This document shows positions 27,868 to 34,990 of a DNA stretch of 64,000 bases, piece after piece (within the stretch, counting starts at the first letter, position 1; each line of letters begins with the position of its first letter). The notes beneath the pieces were generated by a model, which saw nothing but the letters and a program-made list of their open reading frames with translations, was not told the origin of the DNA and did not search any database. Both the position numbers and the translations under genes were made by a program. Source of the stretch: Ruegeria sp. ANG-R (lineage in GTDB: Bacteria; Pseudomonadota; Alphaproteobacteria; Rhodobacterales; Rhodobacteraceae); contig NZ_JWLJ01000001.1 in the NCBI RefSeq assembly GCF_000813985.1, positions 62,001-126,000 on the forward strand, in the 5' to 3' direction.

Positions 27868-28338
27868 TTGGATACCATTGCAAAGAACCTGGAGCGGCTC
27901 GGGATTCAAATTCCCGACGCGCCGCGCCCTCTGGGGAATTTTGCCCCGTATCTCTTGGACGGTGAATACCTCTACATCTCCGGGCAGATATCGATTGACG
28001 CAGACGGCGAGGTCGTCAGAGGCAAGCTTGGTGCGGATGTTGATCTTGAACGGGGCTACGAAGCCGCGCGTTTTTGTGCGATTGGTATTCTTGCACGGGC
28101 CAAAGCCGCGATTGGCGATCTTGAGAAAGTTGAGAAGCTCCTAAAGCTTGGTGCGTTCGTAAATGCTGTTCCGGATTTCTCGGAGCACCCGAAAGTCGTC
28201 GACGGTGCGTCTGATCTGATGGTGCAAGTGTTTGGTCCGCAGAAAGCAAATCATGTGCGTTTTGCCGTTGGAAACGCAAGCTTACCAGCGAACGCAGCCG
28301 TTGAAGTTGAGGCGGTTTTTCGTGTCAAATCTCGATAG
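27868..28338 (+). CDS. RidA-family (YjgF/YER057c/UK114) protein
   Basis: A 156-residue RidA-family protein, typically a trimeric deaminase of reactive enamine/imine intermediates from PLP enzymes. The start is TTG at 27868: AGGAG lies 6 bases before it and no ATG or GTG fits as well. Motifs: EYLYISGQISIDADGEV, KAAIGDLEKVEKLLKLGAFVN, and HVRFAVGNASLPANAAVEVEAVF, which carries the conserved Arg of the active site. The longer length and weak match to the short RidA type put it in a subgroup whose substrate is unknown. Being next to a PPOx-like gene and a PLP-sensing regulator fits a role in PLP-linked metabolism. Confidence 0.9.
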   Translation: MDTIAKNLERLGIQIPDAPRPLGNFAPYLLDGEYLYISGQISIDADGEVVRGKLGADVDLERGYEAARFCAIGILARAKAAIGDLEKVEKLLKLGAFVNAVPDFSEHPKVVDGASDLMVQVFGPQKANHVRFAVGNASLPANAAVEVEAVFRVKSR

Positions 28339-28425
28339 CCGACCTACGCTGTAAGCCTTTGGTGAAGCGGACGGGTTTCTTCGCCCACCTTTGTCGCACG
28401 CTAGCCGTGATCAGCTACATACATA

Positions 28426-29214
28426 TTAACTCTCCATGCCGAACTCAAACTCGCAAAACTGGGTGTACTGCAATGTCAAATTGCCGTTTGCGATCTCAGC
28501 TACAGCATATTGCGGTGCTTCTTTTGCTGGCTTGAAGTTATCCCAGGTCCATGCTGGACGCGGCGCAGGCGCTTGAAAAGACAGCGCACCAATTGTCGCG
28601 AAGGGAATACCGCGAACGCTACCGCAGGTCGGCCTATGGACGTGCCCCATGAACAGGTGTTTTACGTTTGGATGCTGGCTAACGAGGTCGAGGAACAAAT
28701 CGCCGTCCTCAAGCATAATCTCATCCTGCTTGGGCAACCCGAGAGCCAGCGGTGGGTGATGCATAAAAATGTATGCCGGTTTATCACTGGTCTTGCGCAA
28801 CAACTCATCTAGCCAAGCTCGCCTCACCTCGCAAAACTGACCCGCATGTGATCCAACCTTATGCGTATCTAGGCAGATTATTGTCCCGTCTGCAGTGTCG
28901 AGCGAATACTGGACAAAATCCGACATCGAGGTCCGGGGCAAGGAAAGCTGTGAACGAAAGCCCTTCCTGTCGTCGTTGTTGCCCACCATTGGGTAGATAC
29001 GCAGTTTTGAGTTGGCTAAGTATTCCGCCAAGGCAGTATAGTCGCCCTCGATATCGTCCCCGACCAGGTCTCCGGAAAGTACGGCGAAATCGGCATCTGC
29101 GTGATGGGTGTTGGCGTGGTCGATTGCGGCGGCGAGCCGCGCGCGTGGATCCAGCCCGTCGATTGTGCCTTCATTCTGGAAATGCGGATCGGACATCCAA
29201 ATGATTTTGATCAT
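28426..29214 (-). CDS. Calcineurin-like metallophosphoesterase (CpdA/Icc type)
   Basis: A 262-residue phosphoesterase with all metal-binding motifs: Asp9-x-His11 (MSDPHF), Asp49 in LSGDL, the GNND segment at 78-81, His152 in MHHPP, and the GHVH motif at 190-193. The order and length match CpdA/Icc-type 3',5'-cyclic-nucleotide phosphodiesterases, although GNHD is usual where this protein has GNND, which replaces the catalytic His by Asn. It may therefore hydrolyse a different phosphoester. It is a single gene facing the RidA gene. No signal peptide, so cytoplasmic. Confidence 0.88.
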   Translation of the reverse strand: MIKIIWMSDPHFQNEGTIDGLDPRARLAAAIDHANTHHADADFAVLSGDLVGDDIEGDYTALAEYLANSKLRIYPMVGNNDDRKGFRSQLSLPRTSMSDFVQYSLDTADGTIICLDTHKVGSHAGQFCEVRRAWLDELLRKTSDKPAYIFMHHPPLALGLPKQDEIMLEDGDLFLDLVSQHPNVKHLFMGHVHRPTCGSVRGIPFATIGALSFQAPAPRPAWTWDNFKPAKEAPQYAVAEIANGNLTLQYTQFCEFEFGMES

Positions 29215-29336
29215 TCCAGGCCCTTCTAAACTGATCTTTCACTACGGTACCGGCAAAGGAGGCAATGCGGATTAAAGCGGGCATTCGCTATTGCAGCACG
29301 AATGCCTACTCTTAGGAGAATACAGGGCGATGTGTG

Positions 29337-30095
29337 TTACGATGCGTCAGCGTAAGCTTTCTTGAGATCTGCAAGAAACTGTAAGTAAGGCCCGTGGCCG
29401 TAGCTCACTCTGGACACCCCCATGGAAGCAACGTCATCAACCGCCGCCAGATCACCCATCATCATGACATTCACGGGCAATGACGCTGCGTCTGCGACCT
29501 GTAAGATCAATGAGGCTTCGGTGAGGCCCGGCACAAAAAAGCAGTCTGCGCCGGCCTCGGCATAAGCTGTCTCGCGCTCCAGCGCTTCCGGCAAACTGTC
29601 TTTATGCGTTTCAGGGTCTGTTCCGAGGAACAGGTCGGTGCGCGCATTAATAAAGAGAGGAACAGATTCTTCGGCAGCGACGGATCTGATTGCCTTGAGG
29701 CGGGCCACTTGCTCAGAGATTGGATGGAGCCCCCCACCCCCAACGATCCTGTCTTCGAAATTGATCCCGACGGCACCAGCACGGATCACCTTGCGGACAT
29801 TTTCAGCGACCTTGGTGGGCTCAGTCGCGTACCCACCTTCGAAATCCACGGTCACAGGCACATCAACACTGACACAGATGCGCCTGGCGATGCTCAAGAC
29901 CAACTCCAACGGTATCGCCTCGCCATCCTCATACCCGTGCGCTGCCGCCATTGACCAGCTCCCGGTGGCGATAGCAGGGGCACCCGCCTTCGCTAGAGCC
30001 TTCGCACCTCCCGCGTCCCAAATGTTGTGGAGCACAAGCGGATTGCCTCTTTGATGCAGGCCCGCGAAACGAGACGCCTTTTCAGCTTGCGACAT
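29337..30095 (-). CDS. Isocitrate lyase/PEP mutase-family enzyme
   Basis: A 252-residue TIM-barrel enzyme of the PEP mutase/isocitrate lyase superfamily. Visible: NIWDAGGAKALAKAGAPAIA, GSWSMAAAHGY, the metal site DFEGGY, GINFEDR, FINARTD and DCFFVPGL. The classic lyase catalytic Cys motif (KKCGH) is absent, as in the oxaloacetate decarboxylase-like/PEP phosphonomutase-like subgroup, so the reaction is C-C or P-C bond cleavage or rearrangement on an unknown substrate. Start MSQAEK at 30095 is chosen because GGAAAC precedes it and it overlaps the upstream ada stop by 14 bases. The two genes thus share a transcript. Confidence 0.87.
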   Translation of the reverse strand: MSQAEKASRFAGLHQRGNPLVLHNIWDAGGAKALAKAGAPAIATGSWSMAAAHGYEDGEAIPLELVLSIARRICVSVDVPVTVDFEGGYATEPTKVAENVRKVIRAGAVGINFEDRIVGGGGLHPISEQVARLKAIRSVAAEESVPLFINARTDLFLGTDPETHKDSLPEALERETAYAEAGADCFFVPGLTEASLILQVADAASLPVNVMMMGDLAAVDDVASMGVSRVSYGHGPYLQFLADLKKAYADAS

Positions 30096-31167
30096 GTTTG
30101 TTTCCTTTTGTTTTCTTTGGCAGATATTGCCGCTCAATTTCCAAGAGCTTCTGTTTGCGCCAGAGCCCCCCGCCATAACCGGTTAGCGATCCATCAGCTC
30201 CGATGACACGATGACAGGGAATGACTAGAGCGATCTGGTTTGCACCGTTCGCACGGGCAACTGCGCGGACGGCAGAGGGTCGTCGAATGCTTGAGGCAAT
30301 GTCGGAATAACTGCGGGTACTACCCGCCGGAATCTGTCTGAGCGCATCCCAGACAGATCCACTGAAATCCGAACCGTGATATGCGAGCGGGGTTTGAAAA
30401 TCTGACGATGACCCGTCAAAAAAGGCCGCAAGTTCCACCTTGATCTGCTCTGACGGCTCAGCCCGCCCGATGCCTAGGCGACCTTTGGCGAACGTATCGA
30501 GTCGCGCAAGCTCCTTCGGCAGTGCTTTGCGATCAAAGAACTCAAGGAGGTGCAGCTGTGACTTGCTGCTGACTGCGATCATGTCTCCAAGCGGCGTCGA
30601 AACCCAATCCGCAAATAGCAACGGGTCCGAGGACAAGTTGCCCGGTGCCTTTCCCATCAGTTTAAGGAAAGCTGTGCGGAACGCACTCGGAGAGTCAAAA
30701 CCGGCGTCAAGTTGGCCTTCGATCACCGCGCCGCCATCAGCGATTGTTTCAAATCCGTCCCGGAGCCGCCTTTGACGCGCCATTTCCAGAAAAGTCATTC
30801 CAAACTGGCGTTTGAAACTCCGCCGGACAGTGGAAAGATCGAACCCCATACGTTCAATATCTCCCTCGCGCCAACGATAGTCGGGGCACTCATTCAATGC
30901 GGCCAACAATGCCGCAATTGCTGGGTCTGCCAGCGCCATCGGTTGCAGCGGATGACAGCGCTTGCAAGCGCGGAACCCTGCTTCGATACATTCCCCGACT
31001 GTTCCGAAAAAGGTGCAGTTCTCTTGCTTGGGCTTGCGAGCCGGACAAGTTAGTCGGCAAAATACGCCGGTAGAAGAAACACAAACATAGGCCTGTCCGT
31101 CATACGAAGCATCACGGTCCAAAAGCGCCTGATACAAGGTGTCGTGGTCTGGAAGATCAAAAAGCAT
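30082..31167 (-). CDS. ada: Ada: bifunctional DNA-alkyl-repair protein and transcriptional activator
   Basis: A 361-residue adaptive-response protein. The N-terminal Ada zinc domain has Cys37, Cys41, Cys68 and Cys71 (VFCRLTCPARK, CKRCHP), where one Cys accepts methyl from phosphotriesters. A short AraC-type helix-turn-helix follows (about 82-185, FKRQFGMTFLEMARQRRLR). The C-terminal O6-methylguanine methyltransferase has the IPCHRVIG motif with the acceptor Cys318. In the family, methylation of the N-domain turns it into an activator of repair genes, including its own. It is followed, with overlap, by the PEP-mutase-like gene. Length and all key residues are normal. Confidence 0.94.
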   Translation of the reverse strand: MLFDLPDHDTLYQALLDRDASYDGQAYVCVSSTGVFCRLTCPARKPKQENCTFFGTVGECIEAGFRACKRCHPLQPMALADPAIAALLAALNECPDYRWREGDIERMGFDLSTVRRSFKRQFGMTFLEMARQRRLRDGFETIADGGAVIEGQLDAGFDSPSAFRTAFLKLMGKAPGNLSSDPLLFADWVSTPLGDMIAVSSKSQLHLLEFFDRKALPKELARLDTFAKGRLGIGRAEPSEQIKVELAAFFDGSSSDFQTPLAYHGSDFSGSVWDALRQIPAGSTRSYSDIASSIRRPSAVRAVARANGANQIALVIPCHRVIGADGSLTGYGGGLWRKQKLLEIERQYLPKKTKGNKHVAS

Positions 31168-31501
31168 GGCGACACAGCTACCACACTCAAATAAAGGTGC
31201 CGCCGAAAATCAGGCGTGTATTAAACTTCGAACCTGTGCGAAAGCCGACATTCGTCCGTCACGCAGCATTCGTCACTTTGTCTCTTTCCCGACTTGCGGC
31301 ATCTCAGCGACTGACGGGCGCGTGGCGCGCACGGTGAGGTTAGATCAAGGCGGCCAGATCAGCGGCGTAAAACAAGGTTCCAAAAGGAGCGAGAGTTCGC
31401 ATTCCGGCGAAAATCGACCAATAAACGTATAGGTTGTTGAGCCAAGGCTATCCTTCTGGTAACTTACGGAACTGGAAACCCTGATACAGGAGTGATCAGA
31501 T
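31168..31501. other. Intergenic leader region upstream of the small leader peptide
   Basis: About 330 bases between the divergent ada gene and the 17-codon leader. It must hold both promoters. A motif CCGACATTCGTC (about 31255-31266) recurs near 37922 in the tRNA island, perhaps part of a scattered intergenic sequence. No gene is seen. Confidence 0.4.
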
Positions 31502-31555
31502 ATGCTGAATTGTCAGACCTCAATGCTTCGCGCGGCAGGCGCAGTAGCCCGTTAA
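31502..31555 (+). CDS. Possible 17-residue leader peptide
   Basis: ATG 31502 to TAA 31555 encodes MLNCQTSMLRAAGAVAR, preceded by AGGAG 9 bases upstream. It lies inside a structured leader: GTCAGACC within the peptide (31512-31519) is perfectly complementary to GGTCTGAC just after its stop (31559-31566), and an intrinsic terminator follows at 31581. Translation could decide between folds, as in attenuation, with the small gene at 31653 downstream. The peptide is too short to have its own function assigned. The whole could instead be a small RNA that happens to contain a start codon. Confidence 0.5.
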   Translation: MLNCQTSMLRAAGAVAR

Positions 31556-31580
31556 AGCGGTCTGACAGGTTTCCGATCTG

Positions 31581-31607
31581 AAGGCCGCCTCATGAGCGGC
31601 CTTTTTT
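31581..31607 (+). terminator. Intrinsic terminator (leader attenuator or sRNA end)
   Basis: GGCCGC/GCGGCC stem with a 7-base loop followed by TTTTTT. This is one of the clearest intrinsic terminators in the window. It ends 45 bases before the small gene at 31653, so it could terminate a small RNA or act as an attenuator. Confidence 0.85.
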
Positions 31608-31652
31608 GTATTTTCCTCATGTGGCGGCTTTCCATCAACCATGGAGAGAACA

Positions 31653-31856
31653 ATGCCAAGCTTATCACTTTATGTTCCAATCAGCCGGTCGCGTGGTCTT
31701 TTGCTGCGGCTGGTGGCTATTTTCACCCCGCCACCCAGTGTGGGGCGGCCTGTTCTACGCAGGATAGACAAACTGCCGGATTATCTGAGGAAGGACGTTG
31801 GCCTCCCGCCGGAAGTTGAACGCCCACCGCCGACGCACCATCGGGTGCCATTTTGA
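31653..31856 (+). CDS. Small DUF1127-like basic protein
   Basis: A 67-residue protein starting MPSLSLYVPISRSRG, with GGAGA 5 bases before the ATG. Its core LRRIDKLPDYLRKDVGLPPE matches the short L--LPD-LL-DIGL pattern of DUF1127 proteins, which in Rhodobacterales are small stress-induced, RNA-related proteins. The first part is hydrophobic and Arg-containing and the end is Pro-rich. The gene lies behind a structured leader with a terminator and before its own hairpin, so it is a single tightly regulated unit. The DUF1127 link rests on one short motif. Confidence 0.6.
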   Translation: MPSLSLYVPISRSRGLLLRLVAIFTPPPSVGRPVLRRIDKLPDYLRKDVGLPPEVERPPPTHHRVPF

Positions 31857-31866
31857 GTAGCCGACC

Positions 31867-31896
31867 GAGCAGGGGCAGCTTTCTCTGCCCTTGCTC
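31867..31896 (+). terminator. Hairpin after the small DUF1127-like gene
   Basis: GAGCAGGGGCAG pairs with CTGCCCTTGCTC around a 6-base loop with one G-T pair, ten bases after the stop codon. No T-run follows. Confidence 0.65.
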
Positions 31897-31943
31897 ACAG
31901 CAATTGCACATTGTCCGGCGCGTGGGGCAAAACTGCTTTGCGC

Positions 31944-32408
31944 TTACGGCGAGATTTTTGTCTTGACCATTACAACCGTCTCTTCTTCCCCAAAGAACTG
32001 GCGACTTTCCTCAACATAGCCCAATGACGAGTAGAATTTTATCGCTGACAACGAAGACGAAACTTTGAGTTCTCTTAAACCTCGTTCGGAAGCAGCCTTC
32101 TCAAGCTCGGCCACTAAAGTGCTTCCAATACCCCTGCGATGCAGATCAGGTGTTACAAATAAAGACTTTAATTCATAGTCTTGCAGTGAACCTGTTCCGA
32201 CGACCTCGTTGTCAGATAAGGCTACGATGGTCAGCCTCTTCTTTAGGAAATCAAGAACATGAAATGTCGAGAAGTTGCTAACAAGCCGCCCAATCTCGGC
32301 GGCTGGGTAGTCTTCGGCGTTGACCCTTCGGATCGCATCGCAAATTACCTTGCTGATGCCTTCGGCGTGCTCTTCGTTTGCGGCGACAAATTTGATCTGA
32401 CCTGTCAT
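31944..32408 (-). CDS. GNAT-family N-acetyltransferase
   Basis: A 154-residue GNAT enzyme. The acetyl-CoA loop is HRRGIGSTLV (about residues 90-100), preceded by the strand ELKSLFVTPDL, with the C-terminal SAIKFYSSLGYVEES helix. Compared with the GNAT protein at 18365 it is a different subfamily, closer to the PhnO/ElaA-like small acetyltransferases with a VTPDLHRRGIG signature. The substrate is unknown. No operon partner: the downstream minus-strand sequence goes into intergenic sequence after the DUF1127-like unit, and upstream lies a gene remnant. Confidence 0.88.
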   Translation of the reverse strand: MTGQIKFVAANEEHAEGISKVICDAIRRVNAEDYPAAEIGRLVSNFSTFHVLDFLKKRLTIVALSDNEVVGTGSLQDYELKSLFVTPDLHRRGIGSTLVAELEKAASERGLRELKVSSSLSAIKFYSSLGYVEESRQFFGEEETVVMVKTKISP

Positions 32409-32453
32409 ATCAACATGGTATGATCAATAACTTCGAATGTCTCGCTTGGGTTC

Positions 32454-32785
32454 TTAATCGGTCCATTGAGTTAATATTCCTGCGTCGGCGTCAATCACGG
32501 TTTCAGCGCCAATTACTACGGATTCGGCATCCGGATGGTGCCCGATAGGCAGACCTCCCAAAATTGGCACATCGAAACCTTTAAGACCCCGGCGAAGGAT
32601 TTCTTCCGAAGTGATCGGCGGGTTGGGCGGAGTTCTGCAAACATGCCCGATTGCGACCCCAACGATCCCATCAAAGTGACCAGCCCTGACTTCACGCCAC
32701 TCTTCTGCCAGCCGCCTACCGTGCTGGATGGCAGACAGAACGATTTCATGAAGCTTTGCCTCAATCGATATATCTATGTTTTCAT
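32454..32785 (-). pseudogene. C-terminal remnant of LD-carboxypeptidase (peptidase S66)
   Basis: About 110 codons without a start, read from an in-frame TAG near 32788 to TAA 32454-32456. HFDGIVGVAIGH, TSEEILRRGLKGFDVPILGG and LPIGHHPDAESVVIGAE resemble the C-terminal domain of muropeptide LD-carboxypeptidases (P-LxG-P-GH---- then P-G). The N-terminal domain with the catalytic Ser is gone. An inverted repeat stands just beyond its broken end. This frame is very different from a nearby longer open frame on the same strand, which has no family resemblance. Confidence 0.65.
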
Positions 32786-32826
32786 CCTCCTAAGTATGAG
32801 ATTGCGAAGGGCAATCTCTCAAGGCA

Positions 32827-32848
32827 CTGGCAGATGACTGTCTGCCAG
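32827..32848. terminator. Short perfect hairpin
   Basis: CTGGCAGA and TCTGCCAG (8 bp, 6-base loop) stand between the carboxypeptidase remnant and the end of the gene at 32864. Read on the minus strand it would serve as a terminator for that gene, although without a T-run. Confidence 0.45.
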
Positions 32849-32863
32849 CGCAGGGCAGCCACC

Positions 32864-33232
32864 TCAGGCGGCGAGGGGGAGGGGGATTTCATCTACCGCA
32901 TCAAGGCAGAGAAGAACGTCGAAATAGGCTTCGGACAGTAGGCAGATATCCTCGACATAAGGAGCGCTGGGATCTAAGTCAGCGAAATAGGCGCTCTCGG
33001 GTCGTTTCGGATCATGGATGTGTTGCAGGGTCAGCAGATCCAAAAGGCGCAGCAGGCCTGTCTTGAGGCGGCGTGTCAGCACAGTGGTGGTGCATATGTC
33101 GTCTATTAGATCGGCGGTAGCCTTCAGTTCCGGCTTGCCGCCAAGCAACAAGGAGGCGTTTTGGAGGCCTTCGGAATGTGTCAGGAAGAAATCCTGTAGT
33201 TCCGCGAGACCGTCGGGAAATTGGTCGAACAT
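32864..33232 (-). CDS. Hypothetical helical protein
   Basis: A 122-residue protein, not recognised. It is soluble, largely alpha-helical, acidic, with a Leu-rich middle (RRLKTGLLRLLDLLTLQHI) and two cysteines close together in the C-terminal part. GGAG stands 8 bases before its ATG, supporting it as a real gene. It has no signal peptide or membrane helix. It is alone: over 400 bases without a gene lie upstream and a remnant downstream. Possibly part of the accessory region that continues to the tRNA-Gln site. Confidence 0.6.
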   Translation of the reverse strand: MFDQFPDGLAELQDFFLTHSEGLQNASLLLGGKPELKATADLIDDICTTTVLTRRLKTGLLRLLDLLTLQHIHDPKRPESAYFADLDPSAPYVEDICLLSEAYFDVLLCLDAVDEIPLPLAA

Positions 33233-33655
33233 AGTTGTTCTCCGTTTGGCGCCGGCCGCAGGATGCAGCCAGATTCAAGCGCGGCATGTTTGGTTTTCCT
33301 TTTGGGGTTTCATTGGTTTGCCCGGGCCTCCGTAAGAGGTGGGAATTAAGACCCAGGCTTCACTCGCGAAGGGCCAAAGTTCTTCAGCTTGAACTTACCT
33401 TGACCAACTCAAGAAGGGCGTTCGTTATCAGTTCGCTCCCTCACCACAAGGGAGCGAATGAAAACGGAATGACCTTTAGTGCATCAATGCGAAGAAATTT
33501 GATTGCCACTCGCGTTCAGGGCGAATATCGACTTAAGAAATGGGACAGAGGCATATTCTTGACCCTCACCCTTGTTAATTAAAATCAGATACTTAAACAT
33601 ATCCATGCAGGAGTAATAACCTGTGAAGTGACAACCAGGGAAGTTAATTCGACAA
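33233..33655. other. Intergenic, no gene recognised
   Basis: About 420 bases between divergently read hypothetical genes, AT-rich near 33560-33640. Open frames cross it but show neither start signals nor recognisable motifs. Confidence 0.4.
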
Positions 33656-34186
33656 ATGAAAAATGAAACTCTTGAGCTCTATCACGGCGGTAAATTTCCG
33701 GACCACAATTCTGTTTGGCCCTTGCAACACTTCGGGACTTTGGATGCGGCGTTGGGAAGAATCGCAACCAACTATCATGATTGTCTCCCTGGTCGGGAAG
33801 TAGCAAACATCCTCTACCGTTGCGAAGTAGACTTGGGCGATCACGTTAAACAAGTGTCAGACTGGATTGTGGCTCAGCCTGCAGGGTTCATTCTCCTGTT
33901 CGAGCAGATCAATTTGCTGGGCTGGGATCGGCGGTCTTACCGCGAACTTATGGCGAAAGTCTCGGAAATGCAGAGACAGGATCAGTTTTCAGCGCTGATG
34001 CAGGTGGTGGACAACCTCGTGCCAACAGGTGTTTCCGCTTTCCGTTATCCAAACGAACATGAAGGGCAAAAAGGTGAGGATTCCTATTGTGTTGTTGATC
34101 CAAAATCAGTTCGGGTCCTGAGCCATCGTATCGTCGAGCGGTGTGAGGTGGAGCATCTGCCGCCGTTCGCTGCCGAATTTACTTAG
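33656..34186 (+). CDS. Unknown protein with ADP-ribosyltransferase-like N-terminus
   Basis: A 176-residue protein. The beginning has LYHGG followed about 18 residues later by HFGTLDAALGRI, the spacing and residues seen in several ADP-ribosyltransferase-fold enzymes (a Y-H-G-T strand and an HFGT---A helix). Later, GEDSYCVVDPKSVRVLS could be the last strand with its acidic residue. I cannot name a family. ART-fold proteins in such accessory places are often toxins or effectors, but no immunity gene is obvious next to it. No signal peptide. Weak ribosome site, GGAAG at a distance of about 14 bases. Confidence 0.55.
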   Translation: MKNETLELYHGGKFPDHNSVWPLQHFGTLDAALGRIATNYHDCLPGREVANILYRCEVDLGDHVKQVSDWIVAQPAGFILLFEQINLLGWDRRSYRELMAKVSEMQRQDQFSALMQVVDNLVPTGVSAFRYPNEHEGQKGEDSYCVVDPKSVRVLSHRIVERCEVEHLPPFAAEFT

Positions 34187-34255
34187 TATGAATTCAAACA
34201 CATTGACAGCGACAACTTAGTGAATGTTGACCGTTGGCTCGGCTTAGATGTCAAT

Positions 34256-34787
34256 TCAGAAACTGAAGCCAGCCAACCAAGCTTGAGCGAGATCGGCCGC
34301 ATCGGTGCCTGCTCGGTGGGTCGACGATCTGTTTGCCCTGACCATGAAGATTTTGTGGATGCGGCCTGTCGCACTGGAGCCTTCCTGAGCGCAGGCCTGA
34401 CAGACGGACATATCGAAAGCACCCAGTTCGATACCATGGTCGGCATCGAACACACTCATTAGCCGGTCGAGCCAGTATTGGTCGAATACGGGCGCATCGT
34501 TGAGAGTGAATTCTCGGGCGACTTTATCAGTATGCCAGCCCGCGATGTCTTTCGCCAGTTCGGCATCTGCGAGTTCCTCCAACGAGATGCAATGGACGGC
34601 GGCGCTGTCCAGATGCCACTCCGACATGAACCATGATGGATGCGGCCGGATCAATTTGCTGTCGACAAGCATCTCCCTGTTCGATCCGTGCTATGCCAGC
34701 GTCGATCGACCAACTCGCGGGGCTCAGGCTCGAAGCCTCAAAGTCGATGAATACCGTCTGCCTTACGTTTTCCTTTCTGATCTGCGT
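34256..34787 (-). pseudogene. DnaQ-like 3'-5' exonuclease, frameshifted
   Basis: Two frames together make a DEDDh-type exonuclease. The upstream frame reads TVFIDFEASSLSPASWSIDA, the first catalytic Asp-x-Glu motif. The downstream frame from about 34672 reads VDSKLIRPHPSW, SAAVHCISLEELADAELA (helix after the usual H-x-I) and ends with the HRAGTDAADLAQAW motif, carrying the catalytic His and Asp. The join lies near 34660-34675 and needs one added base. With all motifs present but in two frames, the gene is either freshly broken or a sequence error is present. No start codon of the first frame is convincing. Confidence 0.7.
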
Positions 34788-34943
34788 TTCATACTGGTTG
34801 CGGCGTTGTGCCGGCGGCCCGCCGGACAAGTCGGTGCCGTCCACTGCAGGCGCGGGCCTGTCCGGTGGGCCGCTGTTGATCCGGTCCCATCTGTCAGGTG
34901 GTGATCTGGGTGGTGGGCGGGCTCTTTTCTCCCCTGCGTTCCC

Positions 34944-34966
34944 CAGGGGGTCTCAATACCCCCCTG
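34944..34966 (-). terminator. GC hairpin after the large integrase gene
   Basis: CAGGGGG and CCCCCTG with a 9-base loop, 25 bases beyond the integrase stop on the minus strand. No T-run follows. Confidence 0.4.
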
Positions 34967-34990
34967 TTGCGGACACGGACCTGTCCGGCC

